DNA of 64,000 nt from Eutreptiella sp. 'Long Island Sound 2002'. Taxonomy: Eukaryota; Euglenozoa; Euglenophyceae; Eutreptiales; Eutreptiaceae. How positions within the stretch are numbered: the first letter of the stretch is position 1; each line of letters opens with the position of its first letter. Location: contig OZ038388.1 in NCBI GenBank assembly GCA_964036045.1, positions 7,854,890 through 7,918,889 on the forward strand, in the 5' to 3' direction. Positions 43,301-55,600 of this stretch are shown one piece after another. The notes under the pieces are model-generated. The model saw nothing but the letters and a program-made list of their open reading frames with translations. It had not been told where the DNA came from and searched no databases. The position numbers and the translations under genes are program-made.

Positions 43301-46300
43301 GTCTCACTGGGTCGCCCACTATGAAGTGCATCCCTTTTCCCACGATAAACAATTCCGTTGTCCGTATCCTTCCCTCCGGTACCCACACACAGCCTGCCAC
43401 TACCTGGACTCTGTCTGGTCCCAGGGGGTACATTTGTGTTCCTCCATCCGGGTAGTCCCCTGTCCATCCCCTTCCCCTCTTTTCCCTCAAAATTTGGTCC
43501 CCCTGTAGCTTCAGTAGGTCTGCTGCATACCTCCTGAATTTCTCTCCAAAGGTCAGTGGTCTGGTTGTGTTTGTGCCGTATCCCTGTGGGCATACCTGTC
43601 GGCTGTGGCTTCGCCTATCGACTCTTTCTTGTTCCCCACAGCCACAAACTCCACATGTGTTCCGACCCTTCGCCCCCCCCCGCCCTGCTAGAAAGGCACA
43701 GGACCAGACTTTGAAGTCAGTCCTGCTTGATGGCACAGCCCCCCCCCAGGCAAATGCATGCACCCGTGTGAGCAATGCTGACCTCAACCAATTCGTAGAC
43801 AACGATCTTTGCCATGTCCACCCGCATGGCCACACCCAGGAGCTGCATGGATCTATGCGACAACTTACCCATGACACGGAAAGTGGAATTCGGAGGGAAC
43901 ACCACCTGCATACAATTGCATGGGAAGTGGGACTCACACAGCAGAGTGTGACCATTCTGCAAGCAGCTTCAGATGGGTACTGAGGAAGTGCGCATGTGCA
44001 CATACACATTGTGCTGCACCACGCCAATAGACGTATGCACATAGCATAGAGTACCACAGCTGTACTACGCACATGTGCCATGGGTTGTCCCACACTTGGA
44101 CACTATCAGACGTGAACAGGGTGTGGGTTCGAACACTGTGTGTGTGCAAATTTGTGGTGCAGGACCATGTGTGTGTTTCCAGGTATGGCACCGCACTCTT
44201 TATGCATGTGTGCAGAGTATTGTATGTGCAGGCATAGCACAACGGAAAATGCAATTGCATGCATGCCACAGCACCGCGTGTGTGGGGGGGGGGGGAGGGG
44301 GAAAGAACAATATTAAAGAGGGAGACCTGTATGGGTCCAGGCCCCCGTGGTCGCTTGGGGCGCCACCAAAAGCAGTGCAGCGCACAGTGCGTGCGCCACC
44401 CTGTCCGGCGCCCGCCGGGGTTGCAGCTGGGGGCCTCGCCCGGGTCAGAACCTCTGGTGGGGTGGGGTCATGTGACCTCCGTCCTGGCGCGTCCATGCCT
44501 GGCCGCGTCATGCTGCGCCACTCGCGCCCGCTTCGCAGGGGGGAGAGGGTCGGGGTGCCCCCGTCCTCTCTTGAAGGCCTGGCCTCCTCTCACCGACGCC
44601 TGCTGGTGCCGCTTGGTCCCCCCCCCACCCCCCGGGGTGCGCAGCCCCGCCGTCCTTGCTCTGCCCGGCGCCCCGGGCGGTATCGGTAGGGGGGGGGGTG
44701 CCCCGTATGTCGCCTGGCGCAGCAGTGCCGCACCCCCCTGCCCACCGCCGCGCACGTGGCACATTGTCTATGATTGTGTGCAGCGCAAAGCCACAGCCGC
44801 GGGAGTCGCGGTCGAGTTTCCGGGCGCCTAGCCACGGTGCACCACTGTGGTGGTGTGAAAAGCACGGCCCCTCCCCCTGGCGCTGGCGTCGCCGCTTCTC
44901 CGCTGGGCTCTTCCACTCTGTACTGTACGCCTCTGCGTGCCCCTTCCGGTAGAACCGGTCCTGCGTAGAAGTCGCTGGCGTACGCCCTGGCTGCTTTCTT
45001 TGCCCCTCCTTTGCCTAGGCATCGTTCCCGCGGCCGCGTGCTGTCATTCTGCCCGTTGGCCGAATGTCCCTGGGCGCGTCTCCGTTTCTAACGCTGCTTT
45101 GCCACTCGTGACTGTTGTTGCTGCGCCCACCTCTCGGCATTGTATTTCTGCAGGCGCTTCAGATGATGCCATACCGCCATAGGCCTCTCGAAAAGGGGTC
45201 GTCCCTTCACTCCTACCACTGGGCCTGCCCCCAGCGGCACCAAAGAGCGGCAGTGGTTGGTGATCCGGGCTGGCAGGATGGACTCCTTCCCTGCCGCCTT
45301 GCCCATTAGGGTTACCGCTAGGCGCATTACTCTGCCCTTTTCCTGCGGTGACAGCTCCGTGCCCGTAAATCTTGACTGCGGGGTGGGCGGCAGGGGCCTG
45401 CCCGCGTGCGTGTCGGATTCCAGGGCTAGCTCCATAAATGAGACATGCCCGTGTCCCTGCGGCACGGTGTCATCCGCGGGGAGCCATTCTAGGTCTAGGT
45501 CTTGCAGCCACGCGACCATAGCCGGTAGAAAATCGGTACCCCACTTCCAGTCTCTGGACAACGCCCCCATGGCCGGGAGGGAGGTTCTCTGAGCCCTGGG
45601 TCTGGGGGGCTGCAGCTGGTACCAGGGATACTCCTCCCGTGGCACCTTGCGCGTCTGAATCGGAAAGAGGAGGTTCTGTTCTTCCTCCCGCTGTTTTCGG
45701 GCCCGCAGCACCGTTCTGAACATGCCGTGGAGCTTGTGGACGAAGTGCTCCAGCGAGTTGTTGCCTTCCTCCGCCCACTGCTGTCCCGCCAGGGCGAGCT
45801 CATCCCTCTGTCGCCCCGACTCCAAGTCCTCGTCCTGTGAGTCCGGTATCTGGTGCCGTGATATTCTGTTCAGCTCCCTGCACCTCTTCTTCCACCCTGA
45901 GCCTTGCGCCAGTCCACTGCGGGCGACCACGGACTCTGGCAACAGCCCACACAGTCGCAGACATGGCGGCCATTCGGATAGCGGCCCCAGTTTGAGGGCC
46001 CGTGCCAAAAGCATGATTTCCGGTAGGAGGGGGTCCCGCACTGTTTTCCACGCGGCGCACCTCCACAGTAGGTGATCCTCATCTTCCCGCACTTCTCGGG
46101 GGCAGTACGGGCAGTCGCCGTCTGGGCGCAGCCCTCGTCAATGGGCTCTATCGGTTGTCCAGATAGCCCCTGCCATCACTCCTCTGAGCAGGGACTTGTC
46201 CAACTCTGTGTCGCAGGCGGCAATGTCGCTCAGTGTCAGCGTTCTATCTAGTCGGGCTCCCATGCCCCCGAAGGTGCGTTCCTCCAACGCCGTTAGCTGG

Positions 46301-46423
46301 TTCTCTCGTGGGGCCTAGCGAAAAAGGTGCTCCACATATTCTTTGCGCGCGTGTTGCGCCGCTGTTACACCGTTGCGCTGTGTGGCAGCGACCACTGCCA
46401 CCACCCCTGCATGCTGCGCCATC

Positions 46424-46464
<41 letters not shown>

Positions 46465-46596
46465 CTGTGTGTGTGCGATATGTACAAGTAGAGGTATGCT
46501 GCACCAAAGAAGATGGGTCCTGTTGTGGTCCTGTTGTGGTGCATGACCGCACATCCGTCCAGCAGCTTGCGCGTGTAGAAGTGTTTGTGTGTTTGT

Positions 46597-46640
<44 letters not shown>

Positions 46641-49600
46641 CGCCCAATGATTGAATAAACCCATGGCGTTCGCTATCACAAATCTCGTCTCTACAGCACT
46701 GTCTAGCACTGTCTGCACTGCAGCAATGTTTGGTCTCAGCTCCCATTGCCGCGTTGCCTGCCTCAGACAGAAGACATGCACCTCTATACAGTCCATGTTG
46801 TCCCTACCGCACCCTGCAGCCCTGCATGCCCATGCACCAACCCCATGGCAAGGGCCCACTGTGGGGCGAGATTGCGACTGCACAAAGGGCGGAATGACTC
46901 GCGTGATGCTTGACAGATTCCGTTCGTTATGATTGCAGCGACCGATGTACCGTTGTCTGCTTCCTCTCAGTAGACCGCCCCTGAGGCGATGGGTGTATGC
47001 GTGTGCGCATGTGCGTGTGGTCAGCAGGGCACTAGTCTGTTATTATTTTAAGGTCCAGGACGGTGGTGCACTTGGAGATTGGTGGGTGGGGTGGCTGACG
47101 ACGTACATGATGTACATGCGCACAGCTGTGGGACCACACATAAATCTGCAGCTGCGGCATAGCAATGTGGCAGTAGGTGACAGTGAGAATGTTTTAGGGT
47201 CTCGTACAGCATCATGTACGGGCGACTAGGCGTGGCACATGACGATGTTTATGGGTGCAGGTGACCACGCACATGCATGCGGGCGTGGTGCAGGACTGTC
47301 GACGCGCGTAGAGATGTGGCATTGAGGGGCGCATCATATCTAGAATTTGGACCCTACTAGGCCGCCGTGATAGCAACAGGAATGACAACAGGAACAGCAA
47401 TAGCATCAGCAAAAGCCACAGCAACCAACGTGAACACAAAAGCACACGATATGAGACATCAGCCTCGACGTGAACTGCAATACCAGCACAGCACTACAGC
47501 AGCGCCACAGCCAGCAGTACCACATGACCACACGCAACAAGCAGCAACAATCGTAAGGGCACCCGAAGCAACAGGAACAATCATGGCAGCAGTGACCACA
47601 ACATAGGCAACAGCAGCAGACACCAACATCTACAAAAACAGCGACAGAAGCATTAGTACAACAGCACACCCCACAGCAATACAGGAATATGGCACACGGC
47701 AGCGGCACCAGCAACTGCCTCTGCTGCCACCACAGCAGCATCAACAGGAGCAGCATCTGCCCAAACAAAAAAAAAAGCTGCACATTGGGCACGGTTGAAT
47801 CATTGAATCCTCCCCAGCACGGGCCAAAGGGCCCATGGGGGTCGTTGGGACATGGAGGTGGTGGGCAGCTGCAGGGGAGGGTCATGGATGCAGGGACAGG
47901 CCACGGACTAGAGAACACGTGACACCAAGCACAACCTCTTGCTCTTGTGGAAGTGCTGAGAACATGGCGATGTCATGAGACCGCTCCGACTCGATCACAA
48001 ACAGAGTGCCGGTCCGGCCTGAGCCGCCGACTCCATTGTCTAGTGCGGGACCAGAGGAAACATCAGGGACAGGGCACAGAGTGAGGGGAAGGAGAATGCC
48101 AGGGCAGGGAGAAGATAGAGCAGCAGCAATTGCCCCTGGCCCTACCCTCAGGGAGTGCTTGAGGGAGGGAGGGGCTGGAGGGTTGTTTTTTTTGTTTTTG
48201 CAAAAGCAATTTCTGGCGGTTGGAAAAACCGCTGTCGCACAAGTGCTGGCGGCCACAAACGGTTGGAGGGCAATCGGGGGGAAGTTGAAAGCTGGTGGAC
48301 CGGCACCCTGAAGTGGGGGGAAGGGGTAGCTCCCCCCCTTCAAGCGTGCCCCTGCCCCTACCCCTGCCTGGCATCTCTCTCCTCTACTCCCACACTGTCA
48401 TTCCCCAAGCCGACGTTCCCGGTCAGCACCCCAAGGGGGCGGTTGGAATAAGGCCCAAAATGCCCTGCCACAATGGGACCGTTGGGTCAGTGCATTCATG
48501 TGGGGTTTGCACTGGGGGCCTAGCGGCAAAAATCGGCGCATCGCATGTCGGTGCTAGTGCCAGTGTTCCTCTAGACTCGAGCCGGGCATGTGCATCTCCA
48601 CTCGCCCCCACCTCCGCTCGCTACCCCGTCCTCCTGCCCCTACCCCTGCCCCACTCACACTGAGGGCCACCCTTCAAAACCTGAGCATCGGGTGGGCCTC
48701 GGAGCCCCTGTCGATCCCGTCGAGAGACCGGCACCACCTGCTGCCAGGTCACCCCGGCCCCCTGTGGGTCTGGCCCGAGGTCGGGACCAGGCATGCCCTG
48801 GTCACACACCCCAGCCCCTTCATTGGCATCGGGGCATGGGATGTGTATCGCATGCAATGCATGGCTGGGTGGCACACAGAGGTGTTTGGGACGCCATCCA
48901 GCTGCCCCTGGGCGGCCCTCCCCTTGCCCCTGCCCCTGCCCCTGCCCCTGCCTCTTCGCTTGGACACCTACAGGGGTGCCACGCTGGCGTCCATTCGGGG
49001 TGAGGTGAGGTAGGGGGCAGCGGCTCTCGCCAGGTAGCTAAAGGCCATGCGGCACCGTAGCTGCGGAGGAGGTTTAGAGGGGCCCTGGGATGCGTTGGGG
49101 GCTGGGGTGGGGGTATGGGGGAGGAGGCGTAATTGAGAAAGAGGGGCTGAAGGAGTGGATGGCAGAGGGGCAGCGCCCACTAGCACCACCTCAGACGATG
49201 CAACACAACACACCGGGACACACACGCACACACACCCCATACACCCCCTCAAGCAGCTCACGGCGTTGCCACTTGGCCAGGGGATGGCACTGGTGGGCAA
49301 AAGTTTGGGCTGTAAAAGTGGCTGCCGGAGGTCGGCGGGGGGAGCAGCAGTCCCCCATGGGCATGCCTGCTCCCTGTAGCAAAGCCTGATGGGTCGAGGC
49401 GGCTGCTCTGTGGGCCGGCCTGTCAGTGTTGCGCAGGGGGGGGGGGGGGGGCATCAAGGCTCAGTAAGTGTGCTGTGGGTACTTCTGGGTGTACGCACGG
49501 GTTAAAGGTTTCAGGAGGAATTTGTCTGCGTCGCTTGTCCCCAGCCACTGGAGAAGAATATGTTTTGTGGTTGAATGTGGGGTGGCTGTGCCACTGCTCG

Positions 49601-52600
49601 CAGGTGGGACTTCAGCCCTGTGGCGTCCCTCCCACGCCGATCCGGGGCATACCAACAACAATGCCCTTGATGCCCCTTAGTGCGGGCAATGGCATCAGCC
49701 TCAGCAGCCACAAATTCGAATTCGGTACAAATTCGCTCGAATTCGGAGAAAATTTTCGAAAACTCTCATTATGACTCTATTGAAATCGAATTCGCTCGAA
49801 TTCGCACAATTTCGAACTCGGCACGAATTCCCTCGAATTCAAATTGAATTAGAGGCGAATCTGCATCCCTTGCAGTCAGCACATAACAAAAATATGGCAG
49901 AAATTGTGGCGAACGCGAACTGCCAGTGCAGTGCACTCTGGACTCAAGCCTGCCCCCTCAATTATCCAACAGGGTCAGCCCCCCCCCCCCCCTTTTGGCC
50001 CTTTGTGTGGTGTCATTGAAAAGAAAGTTTGCCAACATGGGTGGCATCGAGGCAGTCTTTGCCCTGCGCGCGGGGCTTTTTATCCCTACCGGGGGGGGGG
50101 GGGGGGATTCCGTGAGGGGGAAAATAGGAATCTATAAATTCTGGCGTGACAAAATCTGTGCCACTTCTTAAAAATGAGCGAACAAAGTGTGTATCTCAAT
50201 ATTTGCTCATGAGAAACAGTGGGCGCTTGCTGTTATTGCCTGCAACATCGTACAACAGAATTTGAAATACAGACCCTGGGGGAATGTTTGCCCGGCGCAC
50301 GCCCAGCGCGCTACCTTTCCATTAACTATCCCGACTTCAGCCCGAGATTTACCCTCTGATGGAGAAGGCCCCCCAAATAGACCATGATGGACTGCGCACC
50401 TTCCCTACAAAGCACGTTCCATAATTAGACAATCGCTGTGAATTCAACAACTCCAAATGTCATTTGTATTGTACTTAACAAACGGTACTTTGCCTTTACC
50501 TTTCCCATAGATTTCGCTATGGTAATGAGTCCCCAAGCCGCAAGCGTTTTGGACGGCGTTTCTGCCTCACGTCTCAAGAACGAAGCGCAAACTCAGTATT
50601 TGCTACATCACCCCTGCCTTCTCGGGGTCCCCATGGTGGGGAGAAATCAATATGGCTACATTACCCCTGCTTTCTTGGGGTCCCCATGGTGGGGAGAAAT
50701 CAACCTAGTAAGGAGTGGATGTGGTGGAAATGAGCAAAAAATGGAAGAAAATTGGTGAAACTGGGTAAGAATCCAAATATACCATACCCCGAATGTGAAA
50801 GAAGCATCAAAATACCCGTTGTCAAACAACAATAATGCCCATAGTATGACAAAGTATGGGGTTCTAGCACGGCTAGACGTCCAAATAGTTGCACTGCGCG
50901 TGCACTGCGCTTAGTGCACCCCCTAAAAGGTCACCGGTGGGGCACGGGTCAAAAAAAGATGCCCGGCGTGTGCCCGGCGCGCTCACGCTCCCCCTCTAGC
51001 TTGTATTACCCCCCCCCCCCCCCCCAGTAGTCGTTAAGCAAAACTCTGGGGCTAAGGGGGATACCCTTGGTTTCTGCAGGGCACAAGAAGTCCCTTGCCA
51101 CCATCACGTCGGTGGTGGCGGAGGAGAAGGCCTGCCACGTCACCACGCAGCCCTGCATATACAAGTCCTCGGGCACCGTCACGCTCAGGCCACGGTACAC
51201 GAGGCCTTTGTGCGCCGGGAGGCAGTGCAGGGCCTGCTCCGCGTTGTAGATGAAGCTGCGCCACCGCGTGATCTCCTCCGCGTTGTCGTTGCGGAGCGCG
51301 AAGTTGATGCGGCGGTAGATGGGGGTCTCGGTGCTGTACAAGTGGAGCGCGATGCCCCCGTCTTTGCTGACGGGCATGCCCCCACCGATCTGGAAGAGGG
51401 CGCGCACCTGAAAAGACAGAGGGCGATGTGGCAGCGGGACTGGACTGCGTCGGACGCCCGGGGGCTCCGTTTGGACCTAACTCGGCCCGTGTCCCCCTCA
51501 CCGCAGGCCAGTGCTGCGGGTGTTGGGGATGCGGTGCATGTTGTTTGTCCGGCACGGCTTTGCGCGCCGTGCGCGGCCTCGGACGCCCCCGCCCGCACGC
51601 CCCCGCCCGCACGCCCCCGCGGCCGTGCCCCCGCACGCCCCCGCGGCCATACCCCCGCACGCCCCCGCGGCCATACCCCCGCACGTCCTCGCGGCAGTGC
51701 CCCCGGACGCCCCCGCGGCGATGTTGCCTGAGGAATACTCTCGTTCGAGGGGTGCCGTGTAGCATGCCCTCCTCCAGCCGAGCCGATGCGCCCGGAAATG
51801 CCCAACTCGCAGATTCAAGAGCAGATGCACAGCGCACAACAAAGACGCGCCGATCGTCTCGGGCACAGCGGTGATGCCCCCAGACCATCAGAAGCGACCT
51901 GATCAAAGGCCATTCCCCAGGGCCTCGGTGCCTCTGTTCGCCGCGACGGAGGTCGTCCTGGGGACGCCTCCGGGGCCCAGGGGGCTCCCATGAGAGCCAG
52001 CCCGGCGCCATCCGCCGACTGATGGCGCCCCCTCGTCGTGCCAGAGCGCCAGTGGTACGCTCGTGGCACCGGATGTGCCCCGTGAGCACCCCGCGACACA
52101 AGAGGCGCCCCCATACACACCCCCATTGCAACTGTAGCACCCGTCGGTACCCCCGTGGCACGGGGCGTGGTCAGCCCAAGTTCTGCGCGACGGCAAGATC
52201 CGGGATGACCGCAGGGGGCCGGCCCGGTCTGCTCTTCTGAGGCCAGCTCCCAAGAGCACAACCGCCAGCCTCACGAGGGTCGCACGCACCTCCTCCAGTT
52301 TTCGGAAGGCCTCCTGCAGCAGACTGTCCCATGTGGGCCGCACCGGCGGCAGGTGTGCGTAGGCCGCGGGGGAGAGCTCGGGGTGTTCGGCGGCAATGTG
52401 GTCAGCAATGCTGTCGCTGATGACCCGGTTGCACACGGGGCAGTGTTTGTACTCCGAGAGATCCCCCAGTGAGATCTGGGGCAGACTGGAGTGCAAGGCT
52501 TCGTCAGGTTGCCAGCCCGGGGGGTGGATGACCACCTAAAGGAGGGGGATAGAGTGGGTAGAGTAGTCCGAATGCCGGAACGGGGGGCTGGAGAGAATGA

Positions 52601-55600
52601 GAGATAAGAGAGTGAGAGTGAGAGAGAGAGAGAGAGTCTGTGTGTGAGTGCCGCCCAATCAATTCCCATCATGCTGAAACTGCTAGGTTCAACAACTGTG
52701 TGTGTGTGTGCGTGTGTGTGTGTGTGTGTGCTCTGTACTATTAACGAGGGTTGATGGCTTTTAATGTCCTGGCCGCTCTTGCGACGGGAGGGTTAGGGGT
52801 TAGCGGGTTAGAGCCTGCCTGAAGCCTGCCCTATCCCTCCCCCGGCCCCCCGGTGTGTCGCGGCGCGGCGGAAGGACGCCGTCCTGAGGCTATGTGCCCT
52901 CCTCGGAGGCCCTCCCGTGGCCCTGACCTGGGCCCTGTGTGCCGCCCCGGGCGACGCCGCCGTCCGCTGCCCTGCTGGGCCTCCCCCGTCCCCCCTGATC
53001 ATGGGGGCTGGCACGACCGCCGACCCTCCGGAGGGCAAGACGCCCGCTTGTTGCTGCAGCTGCAGCCCCCCCCTCTGGACCGGCAGACACCGTTGTCCCC
53101 CCCCCAACACCCTGGGATGCCCTTCGTGGTGGCGGCTGCAGCAATGCCGCACCCCCCTGTGCCCTTTGCATGACTTGCACGCTGGGCCCTGTGCTCATCG
53201 CACAAGGTCTGCATGGGGCGCCGCGGCTGCCCCACCCTTTTGCCCCCCGCCCGCTGCGCCCTCTTCTGTGGGGGGGAAGGGGGTAGGGACTCTGCCTGCT
53301 GTCCTGTGACTGCCCCTGGGGGGGGTTCCTGCTCCGCCCGTGTAGCGGATGTCGCCGCCGCCGCCCCCCCGGAGCCGTCCCCTGGGGGATGGCAGTCAAT
53401 CGACATCTCCTGTCCCCCCCCTGAGGGGTCCCCCACCGCCGCCTCCGCCCCCGGCGCGCCGCCCCCCGAAAGACTAGGGTGGGGTTCGACCGAAGCCCCC
53501 TGATCCCGCCCCCCCCCTTGGGGGGGGTTCGCGGCCCCCGGGGGGGGGGTCGGCGCCCTCCCCTTTGGCTGATGACCCCGCCCGTGCCGCCGTCAGCCGG
53601 CGTGAGATGTCCCCGAAAATGTCCGCCAGCCCCCGGGAGGGGAGGGAGGGGGGGTGGGGACGCGGCTGAACCCCCCCCACACGTGCGTGTCCGCCCGGGC
53701 GTCCGGCTGGCGCGCGTGGCGCTTGGACTCCGCGTGCCCCCCCGTGCCCGGTGGCTCCCGCTGGGAGGGGCGGGGAGAGCGGGAAGGGCCGCCTGAGCTC
53801 TCCCTGCTGGTTTAACATACCGGAGCCGCTTAAGCTGTGTGCCCCCCCCCTGGAGACGCTTGGGGGGGGGGGGGGGGGGCGGGAACTCCTCCTGGCGTCG
53901 CGCGTGCTCGTGCTCCGGGCGTGCTCGTCGCGTCTCGCGCTCTGGCGAGGATGATTGCGGGCGGGGTCGTTTGCGAGCGCTGGGCGAGCCCCGTGCGGCC
54001 TGGGACGCCGCCACGGGGCCGGCCCCGGCCGGCCGCGCGGGCTGCAGCCACGCCCGCAGTGCTCGCGCCGCCACGCGTGCTTGTGCCGCGTCCATGCGGT
54101 GCCCTTCGTGCGCCCGCTGGCAGCAGTGCTCGGCGCCCCGCTGCACGCAGGCGGCACAGGGCGGGGCCCGGTGTTGCGCACACAGGGCCACCTGCGGCGG
54201 CGGTGCTACGCAGTCCGCGTCCCCGCCTCCGGCCCCGCGCCGGTCGCGCTGCACCCGCCGGCGCGGCAAGCGTTGAAAGGGCCGCAGGGGCTGCTATCCT
54301 GGTCCTGCCGGGGGGAGGTAATCCAAGAGGAACACGTCCTGCCGCCCCGCTCCCGGCCGCGCCAGGCGCCGCGCCCACAGCGCTCGGCAGTGTGCCTCCA
54401 GCTGGCGCATCTGGAACAGCATGGCTTCCGGGCGCGCGAACAGTGGGCGCGCCGACCGCCCCACACACCTGAAGCCCCCCAGCGGCAGCAGGGACTTCGC
54501 CATCCATACCTCCTTGCCCTGCATGAGGTCCCCTGCCTGTAGATGCGGCTGCAATGCATCCAGGGCCATCTTCAGCACTTGGCCCCTGGTGCGTAGCGGC
54601 AGGGTGACCCCCCGCAGCCGGTGGTCGCTGGGGGCCGGGAGGGCCCGTTCCGCGTGTGCCTCGAAGTCCAGGGCCAGCTCCACGTATGTCACATGGCCCT
54701 GCCCTGGTAGCCACCGCAGCTGGCCTGCCCACTGCAGGAGCGCCACTGCGAAGGATGCCTCCCATGGCCGTCCCGGCGGCGGGCCGGCGCGCAACGCCAG
54801 CGGCGCCGCTGGTGGCGCCGGGCGATGTGGGCTCGCGCCCAGTTGCCCCCATGGGTAGCCCCGGCGCGCATCGGGAGGGCGTCTGCGCGCGATCGCAAAG
54901 ACCGAGGGGCCCGCGCCCGCGTCTCGGCGTGCCGCGACTTCCGCTCCCATGCGCGCCGATAGCACCGCCAGATACATGCCATAGAGACGGTACATGAGCC
55001 GCCCCGCCTGCTCCACCCCCTCTGGCTGGACCAATGCCGCCGGCAACAGGCCCGTCGCGCGCAGGCACACCGGCCACGCCTGCGGGAGGGCCAGTGCCGG
55101 TAGCGGCGCTGCCTCGGCCTGCACCAGCGGGAGCCAGGCGGCCCGTTGCGCTTGCCACTGCAGGCAGTCCCACAGGAGGTGGACCTCCGTCTCCGGTGGG
55201 CCCCCGCAATAGGGGCAGGCTGCTAAATCCGAAATTTGATGCTTCCGGACCCGCGCCCCGGTCCATGTCGCCCCGGCTTGCAGTGCTCGCAGCAGTGAGC
55301 GCTCCGTCTCCGAGCCGGCCACCGTCATGCCCTGGGAGCAGGCGGGCCTGCATACCTCCGCCCCCAGCCCCCCAAAGGTGGCTGGTTTGCGCCGTTCCAG
55401 CGCCGCCAACGCGGTGTATCGCTGCGACTCCCGCACCCGGTGGCATACTTCGCCCCAGTCCCCCAGGACCAAGTGTAGCTGTTCGCGCTGCCCTGGCACG
55501 CGCCACACCCACCAGCCGTGCACCGCCTCCCAGCGCAACTGCCGGACCGACTGCAAGGCCCTGCCCACTGGTCCCGTGTCCGGCGGGCGGTCCGTTTCCT

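Larger units (their letters stand above)
48030..50277. other. Gene 2 intron 4, left part
   Basis: GC-rich filler with C/T-rich simple sequence (48,340-48,380; 48,920-48,955), a G run (49,437-49,451) and an unusual patch at 49,700-49,860 with repeated TTCGAATTCG/AATTCGCTCGAATTC units, a palindromic EcoRI-like motif repeated about eight times. Family B copy 2 is at 50,092-50,275. No gene seen. Confidence 0.45.

Noticed and set aside
46640-46800. Minus-strand exon with NMDCIEVHVFCLRQ-like text
   Set aside because: Reads like protein, but exons 5 and 6 of gene 2 already join perfectly across it and no splice pair supports it.
46365-46883. His/Thr-repeat protein
   Set aside because: Produced by reading GT microsatellites on the opposite strand.
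52890-53810. Long GC-rich reading frames on both strands of the LINE 3' region as genes
   Set aside because: Pro/Arg/Gly-rich and open in several frames at once, as expected from base composition; only the Cys/His segment is conserved.
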